Of a stretch of DNA of 64,000 bases, positions 33,795-46,400 are shown piece by piece. The notes under the pieces were generated by a model. It saw only the letters and a program-made list of their open reading frames with translations, made no database searches and was not told where the DNA came from. How positions within the stretch are numbered: the first letter of the stretch is position 1; every line of letters starts with the position of its first letter. The position numbers were made by a program, and so were the translations under genes. Location of the stretch: contig JARZZO010000014.1 in NCBI GenBank assembly GCA_030544215.1, forward strand, positions 12,496,234-12,560,233. The letters run 5' to 3'. This DNA comes from Zantedeschia hybrid cultivar (taxonomy: Eukaryota; Streptophyta; Magnoliopsida; Alismatales; Araceae).

Positions 33795-36700
33795 TCCCAA
33801 AAAGAAAACCCTAGTATCCTAGCTCATCAAAAGACCATAATACTCTTAATTCAAAATAAAAGATTAAAATATACCTAAAATTTTGAAAAATAGAAAAATA
33901 CATCAATTGTGCCTATAATGGGCCAAATAAAATAAACAATGGACCCTTGGCTTTGTTTCAGCAGCTCTTAGATTCCCATCATTCTATCCTAATTCGAGAA
34001 AAATCGTCCTCGAGTTATGAAGTACCACAATATCCACGGGTAGATGATGAGGATAACAAGGCAAGAAAGCACAGTTGATACCACGGAGATTACCATTTGG
34101 AGGAGAGCATTAGATTGATGTCAAAAGTGGGCCTCAAAGTTACACCATAGTAAGTCAAAATTAGTTGAAGCAACGTTTACAAGACAGAGGGAATGGCACT
34201 GGAGATCTGGAACCTCAAACAAGTATTCAGAAAGTAAGTCAAATTCGGCTTCAACCATGAGTGTTTGATCCCATACAACAATATTTGATGACTCTGATGA
34301 TTGTTGGCATTGAATTGGTCTCAAACACATCGTCTGCCATCAAATGGAGTCTGGACTCAACAAGTAGGCTAGCATCCCAAACATCCTTAACCATAGGATC
34401 AATACTAGCACCCTGAATATGACTCGACATATATGATTGATCATTGTTTACGGCTGGTGGGCCTGTTTTGACTGACCTTGAGTGTGCTTCTATTATTTCA
34501 GGGGAACAAACCAAAGAGTCCGGAAAGGTGAACTTACGTCCATCAAAATAGGGGTGCAAGAGAGAGCATCAACGTCTATCACAATTTACTTTGGCATGGC
34601 GCTTCGATAGCCAATCTCGGCCTAGGCATATAGAATAACTCCATGGATCTATAGTGCACCAAGCTCCATCTGTATAAGTAGCGGAGTGTCCTGTAGTGAC
34701 ACCCTTGACCCACCGATATAACTCCACAAAAGCTCTATCACCCTCTACAAAAAATCTTGCATGTCATTAGGAATCAACAATAGACTGGGGAATCCCATTA
34801 TCACTCGTTCGCTCATCTAAAATCAATGTCGTCCATTCTCGAATCTTGATTCGGCAAGAACACATCGAAACGAAAATAGATGGAAGACGACATGTTGCAA
34901 GAGATTATCCTAGGACTCCGATTTGGGCAGGATCAATCGGTGGCATGCAAAACTAGGTATCACTGGTTGACAGCACGTGGGATGAGGTCGGCCATGCTGC
35001 AAGGATGCCAACGGTACGATCGACGTGCCAAACGGAGCACGAATGGGTGACCTCGATATGCGTGCAGAAGTGACACCCAAAATGAGGTACTGTCAGGGCT
35101 GACGCATGCAAAACGAGGTACAATTTCATCCCTTTTCTCTCTCTACATCTGTTACCTTTCAGTAGGCAACATCGTATGGCACCGGCAGGTATGCTGTATG
35201 CCAATCTCCTCCTTCCAATACCCCTTCCTGTTTGCTGTGTGGCAATTCCTCTGTGCCTTCACACCCCAATGCCCCAAATGTTCCAGATTGAGGTCTCCCT
35301 CTCCATTTCTTGCTACCTCTCCTCCTTCCCCATCCTTATGGTTACACGGCTGGGTTGGGTGGAGGGATAAGATGACGTGCTAGGGTTAGGGTTTGACCTC
35401 AAATCTAGCCTAAACTGGCCTTCTTGCAGCCCTAATAGTGGCATAATGTTGTTCGTTTCTTCTTAATTTACCTTTCCAGGCCACCCACCCTCAACCACAA
35501 CAAAAAAGAAAAGAACTGGCAGTTAGGTCCTGATAGTATTTTCACTATGGACTTGATATTGTTCATATTAGATCTTATCATTTGTTTCCTCAAAGGAGCA
35601 AGTTTGTCTTGTTTCTCTCTTTAACACTCTTAGGCTTTGAAGGCATTGCCGACTTTCTTTCTGACTCTCACCTTATCATCAATATGTTTCATTTCTTCAA
35701 CATGGTCGTAAACCATAGCCTACTTCAGTACTGTATTTTTGTTCTGTTGCTTGTTGCCATGACTGCCTCATTATTCTGCAGTCAGTCTGTTAGATAGCTG
35801 TAATGTCTCCTGACCTTTAACGGCAGGAGCGAACATTGATCATTCACTGAAGGAGTGGTTTCCTTCTTTGGATTCTTGTTGGCAAGGATCACATATTCAA
35901 CAATGAAATTTAGCTAGGTGGACAGTATTTGTCCTTGATCTGACACAGTGCTAACCCATCAGGGTGTTCCTGTTTAACATTGAAAAAGCTAAAAAAGTGC
36001 TAAAAAGGACATTACTTTCTCCTTTTTTCTGCTTAAAACCTACAGTTGTTTCAAGGTTAAATAGCTTATACGAGGTTAAAAATGTTGCTGGAAGTAGACT
36101 CCCATGGGGGTTATCTGTCATATGACTTTCTGGAACTTTGTTTTGATCCCACCAATGGACCATCCAACGCATACCCCTTGTCTATGGGCTGACATATTCA
36201 TGAGTGGACCAACCATCATCTTGTTCCATTTAGAATGAGACTAGTGATAATCTGCCTTTCCAGTTAGTGTTTCAAACATGTTCTTACTTGCTTGACTGCC
36301 ACCTTTTTTAAATGTGTTACTGGTAAGTCCTCCTCAAATGTCTATGTACTGCACTCTTGCAGTTTAGAAGAAAAGGGCTTATATAATCTTACATCTTTAA
36401 AGAACAGAAAGATCATATGAATATCAAACTTTGCATAAAAAGAAGCAGCAGTGAAACCTAATTTGCATGTACTGGCCTACAATTCTCATTAATTTCCCAT
36501 ATTGGCTCTTTTTTTCATAATACTTTGTTATTCCATGTATTTATTTTTCATCAGATTCCATCCTCGTCCATATTAAATTTACATGGTAGAATTTTAATCC
36601 TTAGTTTTCTACAGCTGTTGTCCAGGTACTCTTAGATCATGACCCAAGTCTTAGCAAAACATTGGGCCCCTCAAATGCGACTCCTCTCGTATCTGCAGTA

Positions 36701-38176
36701 ACAAGGGGCCACACTTTGGTTGTCAAGGAGCTACTGTCAAAGGATCCTAGCCTTCTTGAGCTTGCAAGATCAAATGGTAAAAATGCTCTACATTTTGCTG
36801 CTAGACAAGGTCATGCAGAGATCATGCAAGCATTGCTTGACAAAGATCCGCAGTTGGCTCGGAGAACTGACAAGAAAGGGCAGACCCCATTGCACATGGC
36901 TGCTAAAGGAAAGAATACTGAGGTGGTTAAATTACTCCTCCATGCAGATCCTGCGATAGTGATGCTACCTGACAAATTTGGGAATACTGCTTTGCATGTG
37001 GCCACAAGGAAAAAACGAGTAGAGGTATTGTCTCATGATGCCCCTGTGTATCTTTGTTGCTTTAGTCCAAATTGTTATTCAACCAAATTCTGTCTGATAT
37101 TCTGAGATTTTGAAAGCTTTCATACGTACACAATAGTTTTTAGGAGCAAATCCTGGTTGGCATTGTCTTCCTAGAATATAACTTTACTTCATTGGAGGAC
37201 TCATTATCTTGATTATGCAATGTATTTGCATTGAATAAGTCATCAGAAGTTTTGCAAGTGTTGCTGTAACTTTTGGTTATGCAACTGGTTGTTGTTTAGC
37301 CCCTTCATCTAGCTCAACGCATGTTTTTTCTCTCTTCCACAGATAGTAGATGAGCTGCTACATCTTCCTGATTCCAATGTCAATGCACTTACCAGAGACC
37401 ATAAGACTGCTCTTGACATTGCAGAGGGGCTTCCTCTCTCTGAGGAATCTACAGAGATCAAAGAATGTTTGTGTCGCTATGGTGCCACACGAGCAAATGA
37501 CTTGAACCAGCCAAGGGATGAACTCAGGAAAACAGTTACAGAAATAAAAAATGATGTACATATTCAACTTGAACAGACAAGAAAAACAAATAAGAATGTC
37601 CACGTAATTGCCAAGGACCTCAGGAAACTCCATAGAGAGGGGATTAACAATGCCACTAATTCTGTTACTGTGGTTGCTGTATTGTTTGCAACAGTGGCTT
37701 TTGCAGCTATCTTCACAGTACCAGGTGGAAATAATAATGATGGGACAGCAGTGGGAATCCAGTATCCCTCATTCAAAATATTTTTCATCTTTAATGCTGT
37801 GGCTCTTTTTACTTCTTTGGCCGTGGTGGTTGTGCAAATAACACTCGTTAGAGGGGAAACAAAATCTGAGAGGCGGGTAGTTGAGGTGATAAACAAGTTG
37901 ATGTGGTTGGCATCTGTCTGCACCTCTGTTGCATTCATTGCCTCCTCTTATATTGTTGTGGGTCGCCATTTCCAGTGGGCTGCAGTTCTTGTTACATTGA
38001 TAGGGGGAGTGATAATGGCTGGAGTACTTGGGACCATGACTTACTATGTAGTCAAGTCTAAGCGCAATCGGAAAATTAGGAAGAGGGAGAAGTCCTTGAG
38101 AAGAAGTGCATCAAGTTCACGGCATCATCACTCAGAATTCTCAGATTCAGATTTCAACTCAATCTATGCCATTTGA
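29811..38176 (+). CDS. Ankyrin-repeat membrane protein with PGG domain (ITN1-like)
   Basis: Exons are 29,811-30,360, 36,615-37,024 and 37,343-38,176, with GT-AG introns and consistent phases, giving 597 residues; an in-frame ATG at 29,781 would add ten. A proline/serine-rich N-terminus and a basic KKKYVKQVTG segment lead into ankyrin repeats (about residues 76-345: DTDMHLAAQRGDL, KNALHFAARQGH, GQTPLHMAAKGK, GNTALHVATRKK). The PGG domain follows (RDELRKTVTEIK...FTVPGG). Four membrane helices lie near 427-446, 464-487, 505-527 and 532-556, then a basic serine-rich tail ending in YAI. Arabidopsis ITN1, of this family, acts at the plasma membrane in salt and ABA/ROS signalling; that role here is inference. 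Intron 1 is 6,254 bp and full of repeats. Confidence 0.92.
31661..31757 (+). repeat. Duplicated ~50-bp unit in intron 1 of the ankyrin gene
   Basis: GAATGGTGCAAAT...GATAGGTGT...CTAGCAGGCTC appears at about 31,662-31,705 and again at about 31,713-31,757, with a few substitutions. It is a local tandem duplication with no coding content. Confidence 0.75.
32262..33300 (+). repeat. Three diverged tandem units of about 330-370 bp in intron 1
   Basis: Units start near 32,331, 32,661 and 33,029, each with a CAGTCAC-like core, and a fragment precedes them. Every unit carries the same order of blocks: an (A/G)TCAC(A/G)A start, AGGAGG/AAGAGAGGG, GTGAGGTAAAGC, AGCCaCCAT, a TGGGATTTGTATCT-like segment, GACAAAACT and a final GGTTGGATC. 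Identity between units is moderate, so the duplication is old. ORFs across it are short and unlike known families. The unit may derive from an undescribed transposable element. Confidence 0.8.
33600..34900 (-). mobile_element. Possible degraded LTR retroelement fragment in intron 1
   Basis: Read on the minus strand, a stretch near 34,000 with AACTCGAGGACGATTTTT resembles the end of the coding region of some gypsy elements. It is followed by a GGCCCATTATAGG segment, a TA-rich box and GAGTCTATATATAT...TTGTATCCCC, like the promoter part of an LTR. Minus-strand ORFs at 34,121-34,559 may be coding remnants but match nothing I can name. No LTR pair or target duplication was found, so this is a weak call. 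Confidence 0.3.
33760..33791. repeat. (TA)n microsatellite
   Basis: About 16 uninterrupted AT dinucleotides in intron 1 of the ankyrin gene. Such tracts vary in length between individuals. Confidence 0.95.
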
Positions 38177-40449
38177 AGGTTCTGGTTAGACGTGTCGGTT
38201 TTGCTTTGTCAGTTTGCATTCTTCAACCGGAAGTCTTCTTCAAACATGAGATGCAAATTGTACTTGAGGCACGCTGTATATTATATCTCTGGGAGCACTA
38301 ACATCCCTGTCTATAGGATGTAAAAGAATCTGATGTTTTACAAAAAGGATATCTTGAAATGGTTCATATGTGCATTTCTTTTCCTTTTGATTTTTTGGTG
38401 GTGTTCGCTGCAAAAATGCAGAGCACCACTGGGCGCACAATTGCTACAAGGTTACATGGACGTATATCATTTGCTTAGTTCAGTGTCCTGTTGGCAATTT
38501 GGCAGGGAGGTGGTGAAATCTCGTCACTTCTTCTGTGGTCTGATTAGCATTGGATGTATCTCAAGAAGTTGACAAATTCTCTGCCGCGTCACTGTCTGAG
38601 GTAACCTGCAGTTTTCACTTAAATGCTTCAAGGGTGATCTAAAAGTAAAAGCTTACCCTCAATTTCTGTACAATGCAACTGTTTGAGTTATTTCATTTTT
38701 CATTTGCATATTTGGCGGCTCAAATGTCAGTCCTAGGAATTTTGGACAACCATGCACTTAAATATGGAGAGTTTGTGGGAGGTTGATAAGGTTAATGGAG
38801 AATCCTAAATGCTGAATTGCAAGGGTGAAATTGTTGATATGGGCAGCTATTGAGACTGCACACTAGTTTTCTTTTTCCTCCTCTTATGATGTGACACCAT
38901 CTTATTGTTGGTCTTCAGAGTAACCGTGAAAAGTGCGCCAAGTGAGGCCAAACTTTTGCTTTCTTCAAGTTTGCTTCAGATTGTGTCGAACTCACTCATC
39001 TTTTAAATCTAACGTGGGTTACACTGGCATGCCCATCGGAACTTTATTTAGTCCATGTCAGCCTCACTTATTTAGAACAAATTTGTCAAACTCGAAAAGT
39101 ACCTGTCGATTTCTTCACTATATAATCTTTAATTGGATGACTTTGTAAACAAAAAAATGGCATCACATAATTTAATTGTTCGATCGCGTCTCAGCAGAAT
39201 CCTTCAGTACCGGCATTGATTGTAGTATGTTTAACCCAAGAAGAAAGAGAAGCCACTTACCAACTTGGAATTGCACTATGGTCCTTCTGCTTGAACCTGC
39301 AAATGTTGTTACCAACTTGGAATTGCACTATGGTCCTTCTGCTTGAACCTGCAAATGGATCACAACATCAACTTCCCTGGTCCCGCTATAGACGGCTGGC
39401 GAAGAGATCAAAATCAGCATAACGTAACATAATAACCACCAGCGATTAAAGGATGATTGATCGGTTTGCCGGTATCAACGACGAATAAGACGGTGAAGCA
39501 GAGATCGAGACTTTAGAAAGCACAACGTGCTTTACAAAATGCACGAGGCACCTTAATCGGGTTGCGGATGTAGAGGAGGAAGGCCATGATGTAAATGGAG
39601 CTGTAAAGACAGGAAACATAAGCTCCACAAAATTTCCACAAGGTGAAAGTGCGACAGCTAAAGGGTCAATCATAAACCCGATTCCAAAATGGGCTCACTA
39701 CTCTCAAGGCCTCAACAGATCCACTGCCTTACAAAGAAGAAACTCCTCATTCTTTTATCATAAAAGACTAATACCTGTTGCAACGTGGTTCACTCTTTCT
39801 CCTTTACAGTGTAATATTTGATTGAACGATTTAATCAAATTTAAAAAATATATGAAATATTATGTTGTACAAACAAATAAGACACATCAGATTCGATTTA
39901 GAAAAAAAAATATTTGAACTTAGTGCGATACTCCCATTGCAACTCTTGGAAGACAATATCGCAATCATTTCTTGTCATAAAAAGCATCCGTAGAAACTAA
40001 AGTTGAAGAATTTTATTTCCAGCGGTTTTGAAGCTGGTGATCTCGTCGGTACCGCGCAACCATGCTTCCTTCCCAGTTCCCAACATCTTACGCGGGATAA
40101 AACCCACATCGCATCGCGTCCCGGCTCCGTGCTTCTCACCGACATATCACGCGCGCGAATCACGTGCCGTGTAACCCCTTTCCTGCCTTTTCCCGTCCCC
40201 TCCCTCTCCCCCGCAGTAACGACATCACAGAGACCCAACTTCCCCAAACTCCCCCAACCTCTCCCACACCCCGGCCTAAGAAAAAGGCCCCTTCCCCTCT
40301 TCCATTTCCTCCCCTAACCGACCGAGACCTCCCTCCTGCTTCCAGCTCTGCCACTGCGAAGCGCCCCCCTCCCCTTGGCCTCCTGCTGTGATGCCCTGCG
40401 GGGCGAAGAACCACCGCGCGCATTGCCGGAGCAGGCCGGAGGAGGCGCC
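38177..40449. other. Interval between ankyrin and UXS genes
   Basis: The first few hundred bases are probably the ankyrin 3' untranslated region. No coding gene is recognised. A perfect 52-bp tandem duplication is at 39,258-39,357. From about 40,160 to 40,380 the plus strand is strongly C/T-rich, which looks like a TATA-less promoter or the 5' leader of the UXS gene. Confidence 0.55.
39258..39357 (+). repeat. Perfect 52-bp tandem duplication
   Basis: The unit beginning TACCAACTTGGAATTGCA at 39,258 starts again at 39,310. No difference is seen over the 48 repeated bases, so the duplication is recent. Confidence 0.95.
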
Positions 40450-43400
40450 ATGAAGCAGCTCCACAAGCAATCCAGCCTGAGCCAGCAGCAGGAGCACCAC
40501 CAGATGCAGATCTCCGGCTACGCCCCGGTCTACGCCCTTAAGGCCTCCGCGAAGCCGCCCTCCCGGCCGTCCTTCCCCAGATCCGCCATCTCCTACCTCC
40601 TCCGGGAGCAGCGCCTCGTCTTCGTCGTCGTCGGCGCCCTCATCGCCTCCACCTTCTTCCTCCTCCACCCCTACTACTACACTCTCTCCAGGATTGGCCC
40701 CGCCCCCGGCGATGGGCGGCCACACCAGCTGGTGCTCCCTCGGGTGGATTTGGAGGTCGGCGGGGGCGGGGGCGGGAGGAGGATCCCCGTCGGGCTGCGG
40801 AAGCCGCCGCTGCGGATCGTGGTCACCGGCGGGGCCGGGTTCGTGGGTAGCCACCTGGTGGACAGGCTGCTCGAGCGGGGAGACAGCGTCATAGTGATCG
40901 ACAATTTCTTCACGGGGAGGAGGGACAACGTGGTGCACCACTTCGGGAACCCGAGGTTCGAGCTGATCCGGCACGATGTGGTGGAGCCGATCCTGCTGGA
41001 GGTGGACCAGATCTATCATCTCGCCTGCCCGGCGTCGCCCGTGCACTACAAGTACAACCCTATCAAGACCATCATATCCTCTCAACATTCCTTCGGCACT
41101 CGTTTGGAGTTGTTTCCATTTGAATAATCCCGAGGATGGAGGTCGTTCTGTTTTGCTATGTAGATTTTAGTGGTCTTATTTAGTTAAGTAAAACTACCAA
41201 ATTTTAGTTGAATTAAGTTACATTCCAATAATTAGTTGAGCTAAGTGTAGATTGACCCCCGACTTTTATTTGATTAACGTTCCATGCGATGACATTGTTT
41301 TTAGAAATGATTATGGTGTTAATTTATCAGATTCTTGGGGGTTTGCTATGTGAATTCTATGTCTTCCTCGTTGGGTAATTTGATCTCAAGCATAGGGCAT
41401 ATTGCATTGTACATTACAAATGTCGTCTGTCATTCTGATAGGATTTGCCGTTAATCCTTAACCCTATAGTACAAGACAAATGTGATGGGAACCCTGAACA
41501 TGTTGGGTTTGGCAAAAAGAATTGGGGCACGCTTTCTGTTGACGAGTACTAGTGAAGTTTACGGTGATCCCATGGAGCACCCTCAAAAGGAGACATACTG
41601 GGGCCATGTCAACCCTATAGGTCAGTGGCTTTCCCTTTTCTCACACCATCAGTTATGTATTTATCTTGGTGTTTTCCTGTTTCTTTCACGAACTTAATCA
41701 CATTGGCTAAGCTGTTGGAGAAGATTGTGCTTATAGTTACAAGTGCACCATATAAGCCATTTGAAGGCATTATGATATGGGATTACCTTTCTTATGCATC
41801 TAACCTTGGTCATCATCAGGTGTAAGGAGTTGCTATGATGAAGGAAAAAGAACAGCTGAAACTTTGACAATGGACTACCATCGAGGTGCAGGTGTTGAGG
41901 TACGCTTGCTTATTCATCTTTGTATATAACCTATATTTGGAGTTAAGCAAATGCTGCGACCAACAGGATTATTGATTCTTAATTCAGGCTTTTGATCCCC
42001 AATTGTCTTATTCAGATCAGGTTCAGAGCAGCCAGCTGATCCTGATTCTATCGGATCTCTAGGAGCCATGTTTTGCTCTCTCTGCACCACATACTAGGGA
42101 TGGAGAAAATAGAGGACAATCTAACATCAGAAGATTTTATCCCCACCCCTCTTTTTTGAATGTCAGTTTTGTGCATGTTTCATTCTTTTCATCTGCACTC
42201 TTTCTCTACGCCATCTCTTTTTTCTTTTGCATATTTTTTCAAACTTTTGCTTTAAGCTAAGTTGCATAGATATGGTTCTATGGATATGTTAACATGTTCA
42301 AGAATCCATACCACTTGATACTGTATTAGGGAAACCCAGAACTATTCAAGGATTCAAACATACAATTCTGTCACTCATTACTTGTATATAAGCAACATAC
42401 ATTTTGAGATCACATGCTAGAGACAAAATTGCTCACCCTTCTTTATGTTGCTCAAACTAGTTTATAACTCATTTCCTTGTACAATTTGTTAAAAGATGCT
42501 CCATCTTATATGTTTCTTAAATGGATAGATTATCTGTCCAGCTGGTGCTTTATGGTTCCCCAGTGTTCCCTATTCTTCTAGGAAGCACATGTGATTATTT
42601 TTATACCTTTCTCCAATGCGGTACATATTTGTGTTGATTATTACCCATTATCGGACTCTTGGGGGTGGGAGCCTAGAGATGTTTGATAGAAATCCCTGGA
42701 TCCATTGCATACATACGTGCATGCATGAGTGAGTGAGTGAGTCAATAAAATAAAAAATATTCAAAAGTTGTTGTAAAGCTTTAGGGGCTGTACAAAAGTG
42801 CTAGGATGTCTTGCTAATGCTAACTGGAGGGGATCTTTTCTGATTTCTTCAGCATCTTTTGCTGACACACCCAGACTGTATTCAGGATCAGTTTATCACT
42901 TTTTGTTACAGGTATGTTTGCTATTTGTTTCTTGAAGAATGCTATTATACCACAATTTTTAGCACCTTCTTTGCCATGCTCATTAGGAACTGTTTGATCA
43001 CTTGATCAGAGAGCTCTCATTAAATACACTAGGTGCCAAAATGATTGTGTCAAAAGTAACTTTAATAATAAGACTCATCTGAACAGACGATCAAACAGCT
43101 TCCAATGAAAGTGGCAAATACGGTATGGGTTGGGGATTAGAGAAAATTCACATTGAGGATATGGCTTGGGGAAAATGGATGCCCCGTCAGAAGGATTTGG
43201 ATTAAAATCATTTGTGATGGAGCTGTTTGCCCATGGGAGAAATCTGCATGGAACACTTTTATGTTCAGAGACAGCAAAGGAGCCGTCCTCAAAGCAGTAA
43301 GCATTTTCTTGGGGGAATAGATGCATTGAAGAGGCAAAATTTTATAATTTTTAATCTTATCACCTTGATAAGATTTCTTGAGGGAGTCTTTTTGAGTGGG

Positions 43401-46400
43401 GGTTTGTTATTGCTTGTAAGGGGCTTTTGTGTAAAGGGGTTCCTGTGTGTCTTGAGAGCTTTGTGTCGCTCTATGGTGTAATCTTTGCTCTTATTTTCAA
43501 TGAATCTGTGGCCTATTTTGGTCACCTTATAGCAGTATGGGAGGGATTAAGGGGAGGGGTCTGCTTAAAAGACAAAAGGATTATTGTGGAAAGTGACTGA
43601 CACAGCCGACTCTTAAGGACATCAATCATCTGGGAAAATTAATAGGTGAAATCCGGTTTCAACATAAGTTCAGGAAACGAATGCACTTGCCAATTGCCTG
43701 GTGGTCAGAGCTAGTTCAACTAAACAAAGTCAGAGCTGGGGAGGGAAACTGCCACAGGAATTCAATCAGACATGTAGAGAGGGATCTGGAAACAGATTAG
43801 CTTCTTGTTGTGACCCCAAAAAAAAAGAAAAAAAGAATGCGGTAAATAGGGCAGTAAAAAGTATGGTACAACAACATTCCTCTTTGTTTCCTATTTAGCA
43901 CATTCACTCAATGGAATGTGCTTGTTTTCATGTCATGCACAATACCTTCATTTACATTTCTATTGTTTCCTTGTTCTAATAAGACATATAGCTACTGGCA
44001 TCTTAGTACTTATTACAGAGATCTAATGCTTTTATTGATTGTTTCTTCCTTTTCTTTCTTTTAAGGTTTTGGGATCTCTTAGTCACACATCTCTTTTTCT
44101 CTCTCGTTATTAGCCAATAAAAGTCAGGCTAGACTAAGTAATTGAAGTCTTCTCCATTCATATCACTTTTGTCACTAGAATTTCTGGCTGGACTAAACAA
44201 TTCAACTCTGCTCCATTCATACTACTTTTGTTGCTAGAATTTCTCTGTTCTGCAGGATCTGACTCTTGGCTTTCCTGAGTTGTTGTCCTTAAGGTCGTAT
44301 TGAGTATGTTCCTTCCTCCCCCCAGTACCATAGTTTTGAGTATCATTTGATTGGACAGCGACAATGTTCCATTTGCTTTGGCATTCAGCTTAGGCTTAGA
44401 GTACTCATGGTTTATCTTGATTAAAAGTACCTGAAATAATGTGCAGGTTCCTAAAGAAAGTTGCCATTGCAGAGAAAAAAGAAACTGTCTTGTAAGATTG
44501 GAGATAGATTTTGAAGAGAGAAGGCAAAAGACAACATAATTGACAATCAAAGTGGATCAATGTATATTGTTTTGAACACTTCACCTATAAAATGTTTCAA
44601 GAAAACTCTATAGGTTAAGCCTTGGTAGTTTAAGCTTGCAACCTACCCTCTTTTTCTTGGCCTAGGTCTTTGCCTTCCCTCCACAAATTTGACCCAACAT
44701 TACTTAGTCAAACCTTGCTTAGCTGAACCTTGTTTATCACATTTGTTTGTGGTAAGTTTACTTCATGCATTATGTTTCAAAGTGAAACTTGTATGTACAT
44801 TGTTTTGTCAGGAAAGCTTGCGATGTTGTGATTATGCATGGTTTATGTTTTGGAAGTATAAGTTTGTTTAAAGAGGAAAATTTATGTCAAGATGTAGGGT
44901 TATCTTATCCAAACATTTTAGGTTCCAATTTCAAGTTTAAGGACAAGGGTTAGATCATTGAACCCACTTTGAGATGTCTTTCTTTCTTGGATTCCTACAT
45001 GAAAAAGAGATTGATCACCTATGGAGGACTAGAAAGTAGAAGCAGAAGAAAAAGGTCAAAAAAGCATGGGAGATGGGGGTGGGGGAGGTGTACGAGGAAA
45101 AAGGAGGAGGAGGAGCACATGCATAAGAATAAGAAGAATTGAAAACTAAATCCGGATATTCTATTTTTATTGAAGGATAAAGAAAATATAGAGCAATTAT
45201 TCAATCTGATTGGCAAATTTTGCATCCCCAGGGAGGAGGGGCAGCATAAAAAGTTATGATGTTCTCCTTGTGTAGCCCACATCAGCAAAGAGAAGGCATA
45301 GGCCAACTCCACATGCATAGCTACTTCCCTCTGACAGGCAATCCTTGCATCCCCAGGGAGGAGGGGCAGCATAAAAGGTTCTGATGTTGTCCTTGGGAAG
45401 CCAACATCAGCAAACAGAGGGCAGGGGCCAACTCCTCGTGCATAGTCACTGCCCTATTTATTGTCTTATTGCATGGAGCAAACCCAAGGAGCCATTGAGT
45501 TTGGACATGACAGTAACATAGGGCAGGGACCACTTAGGCTGGATTGTGGTTTTTTAATTCTCTGTGAACATTTGTGGCTTTTCTCTTGCCAACAAAAGAA
45601 CAAGCCCATCAGATTTTCTTTCTTTGGAAATAAGAAGGTGGGATTGGTACCACCTTTTAGGTGGATAAATTTGTTGGAACGTGATGCAGAGAACAAAAGT
45701 AGAAGCTCTCTCTGAAATGTATGCAGTGGTTCTCCCACCAAAATTGGAGCCCTGCCACTCCTTCACACCCACTCCCCCATAAAAAGGGAATGTGCTGTAT
45801 ACTCACCTATCATATTCATCCTTCCAATTGTCTTCCATAGTTATGGATCCAAGAGTATCCTTTTTCCTGATTTCCCATTATGACCAAGCTATGACACACA
45901 TCACTGTCTTTGCAGGCTTTCCTGATTTACCCTCTAGCCTGATATTATTTCTCCAGAGTGCGTCTTCTCTCTGGGTCTCCAGGGGATACTTCATCTTATC
46001 TGCAATCCTTCACGTCAGCTAACATGCATCTGAAAAGGATGTGGCTGGTGTAGGTATTAAAAACCAGATATTGGAACCAGATTGGTCCGTCCGATTCTGA
46101 TTCCTAGACTGGTTTTGGCCATTTTAGTACTCCTTGGAACCAGACTGGCTCTGGCCAGTTCCAATCTAATCCGGCCAGTTTTTAGTACGATATTACTTAT
46201 CAGTGGCTTTTCACAGACGCAGCATTGCAAATCGAGAAAGGTCCTTTCTCAACATAGCGAGTCTGAAGTCCTTCCATCAGCATTCACTCATTCATTTAGT
46301 GGAATAACATGCTCTAGCTAAGGTGGTATATGATGTTGCTTGATCTTGTATGCTTCTCAAAGATGGCATGTTTCTCTTTCCAATCACCCGATGCTTACAA

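Noticed and set aside
40276..41088. 270-residue minus-strand ORF over UXS exon 1
   Set aside because: It is a GC-driven shadow of the coding exon with a low-complexity product.
42700..43560. Possible LINE 3' end in UXS intron 3
   Set aside because: Some T/G-rich sequence resembles a LINE tail, but no reverse transcriptase trace, poly-A tail or target duplication was found.
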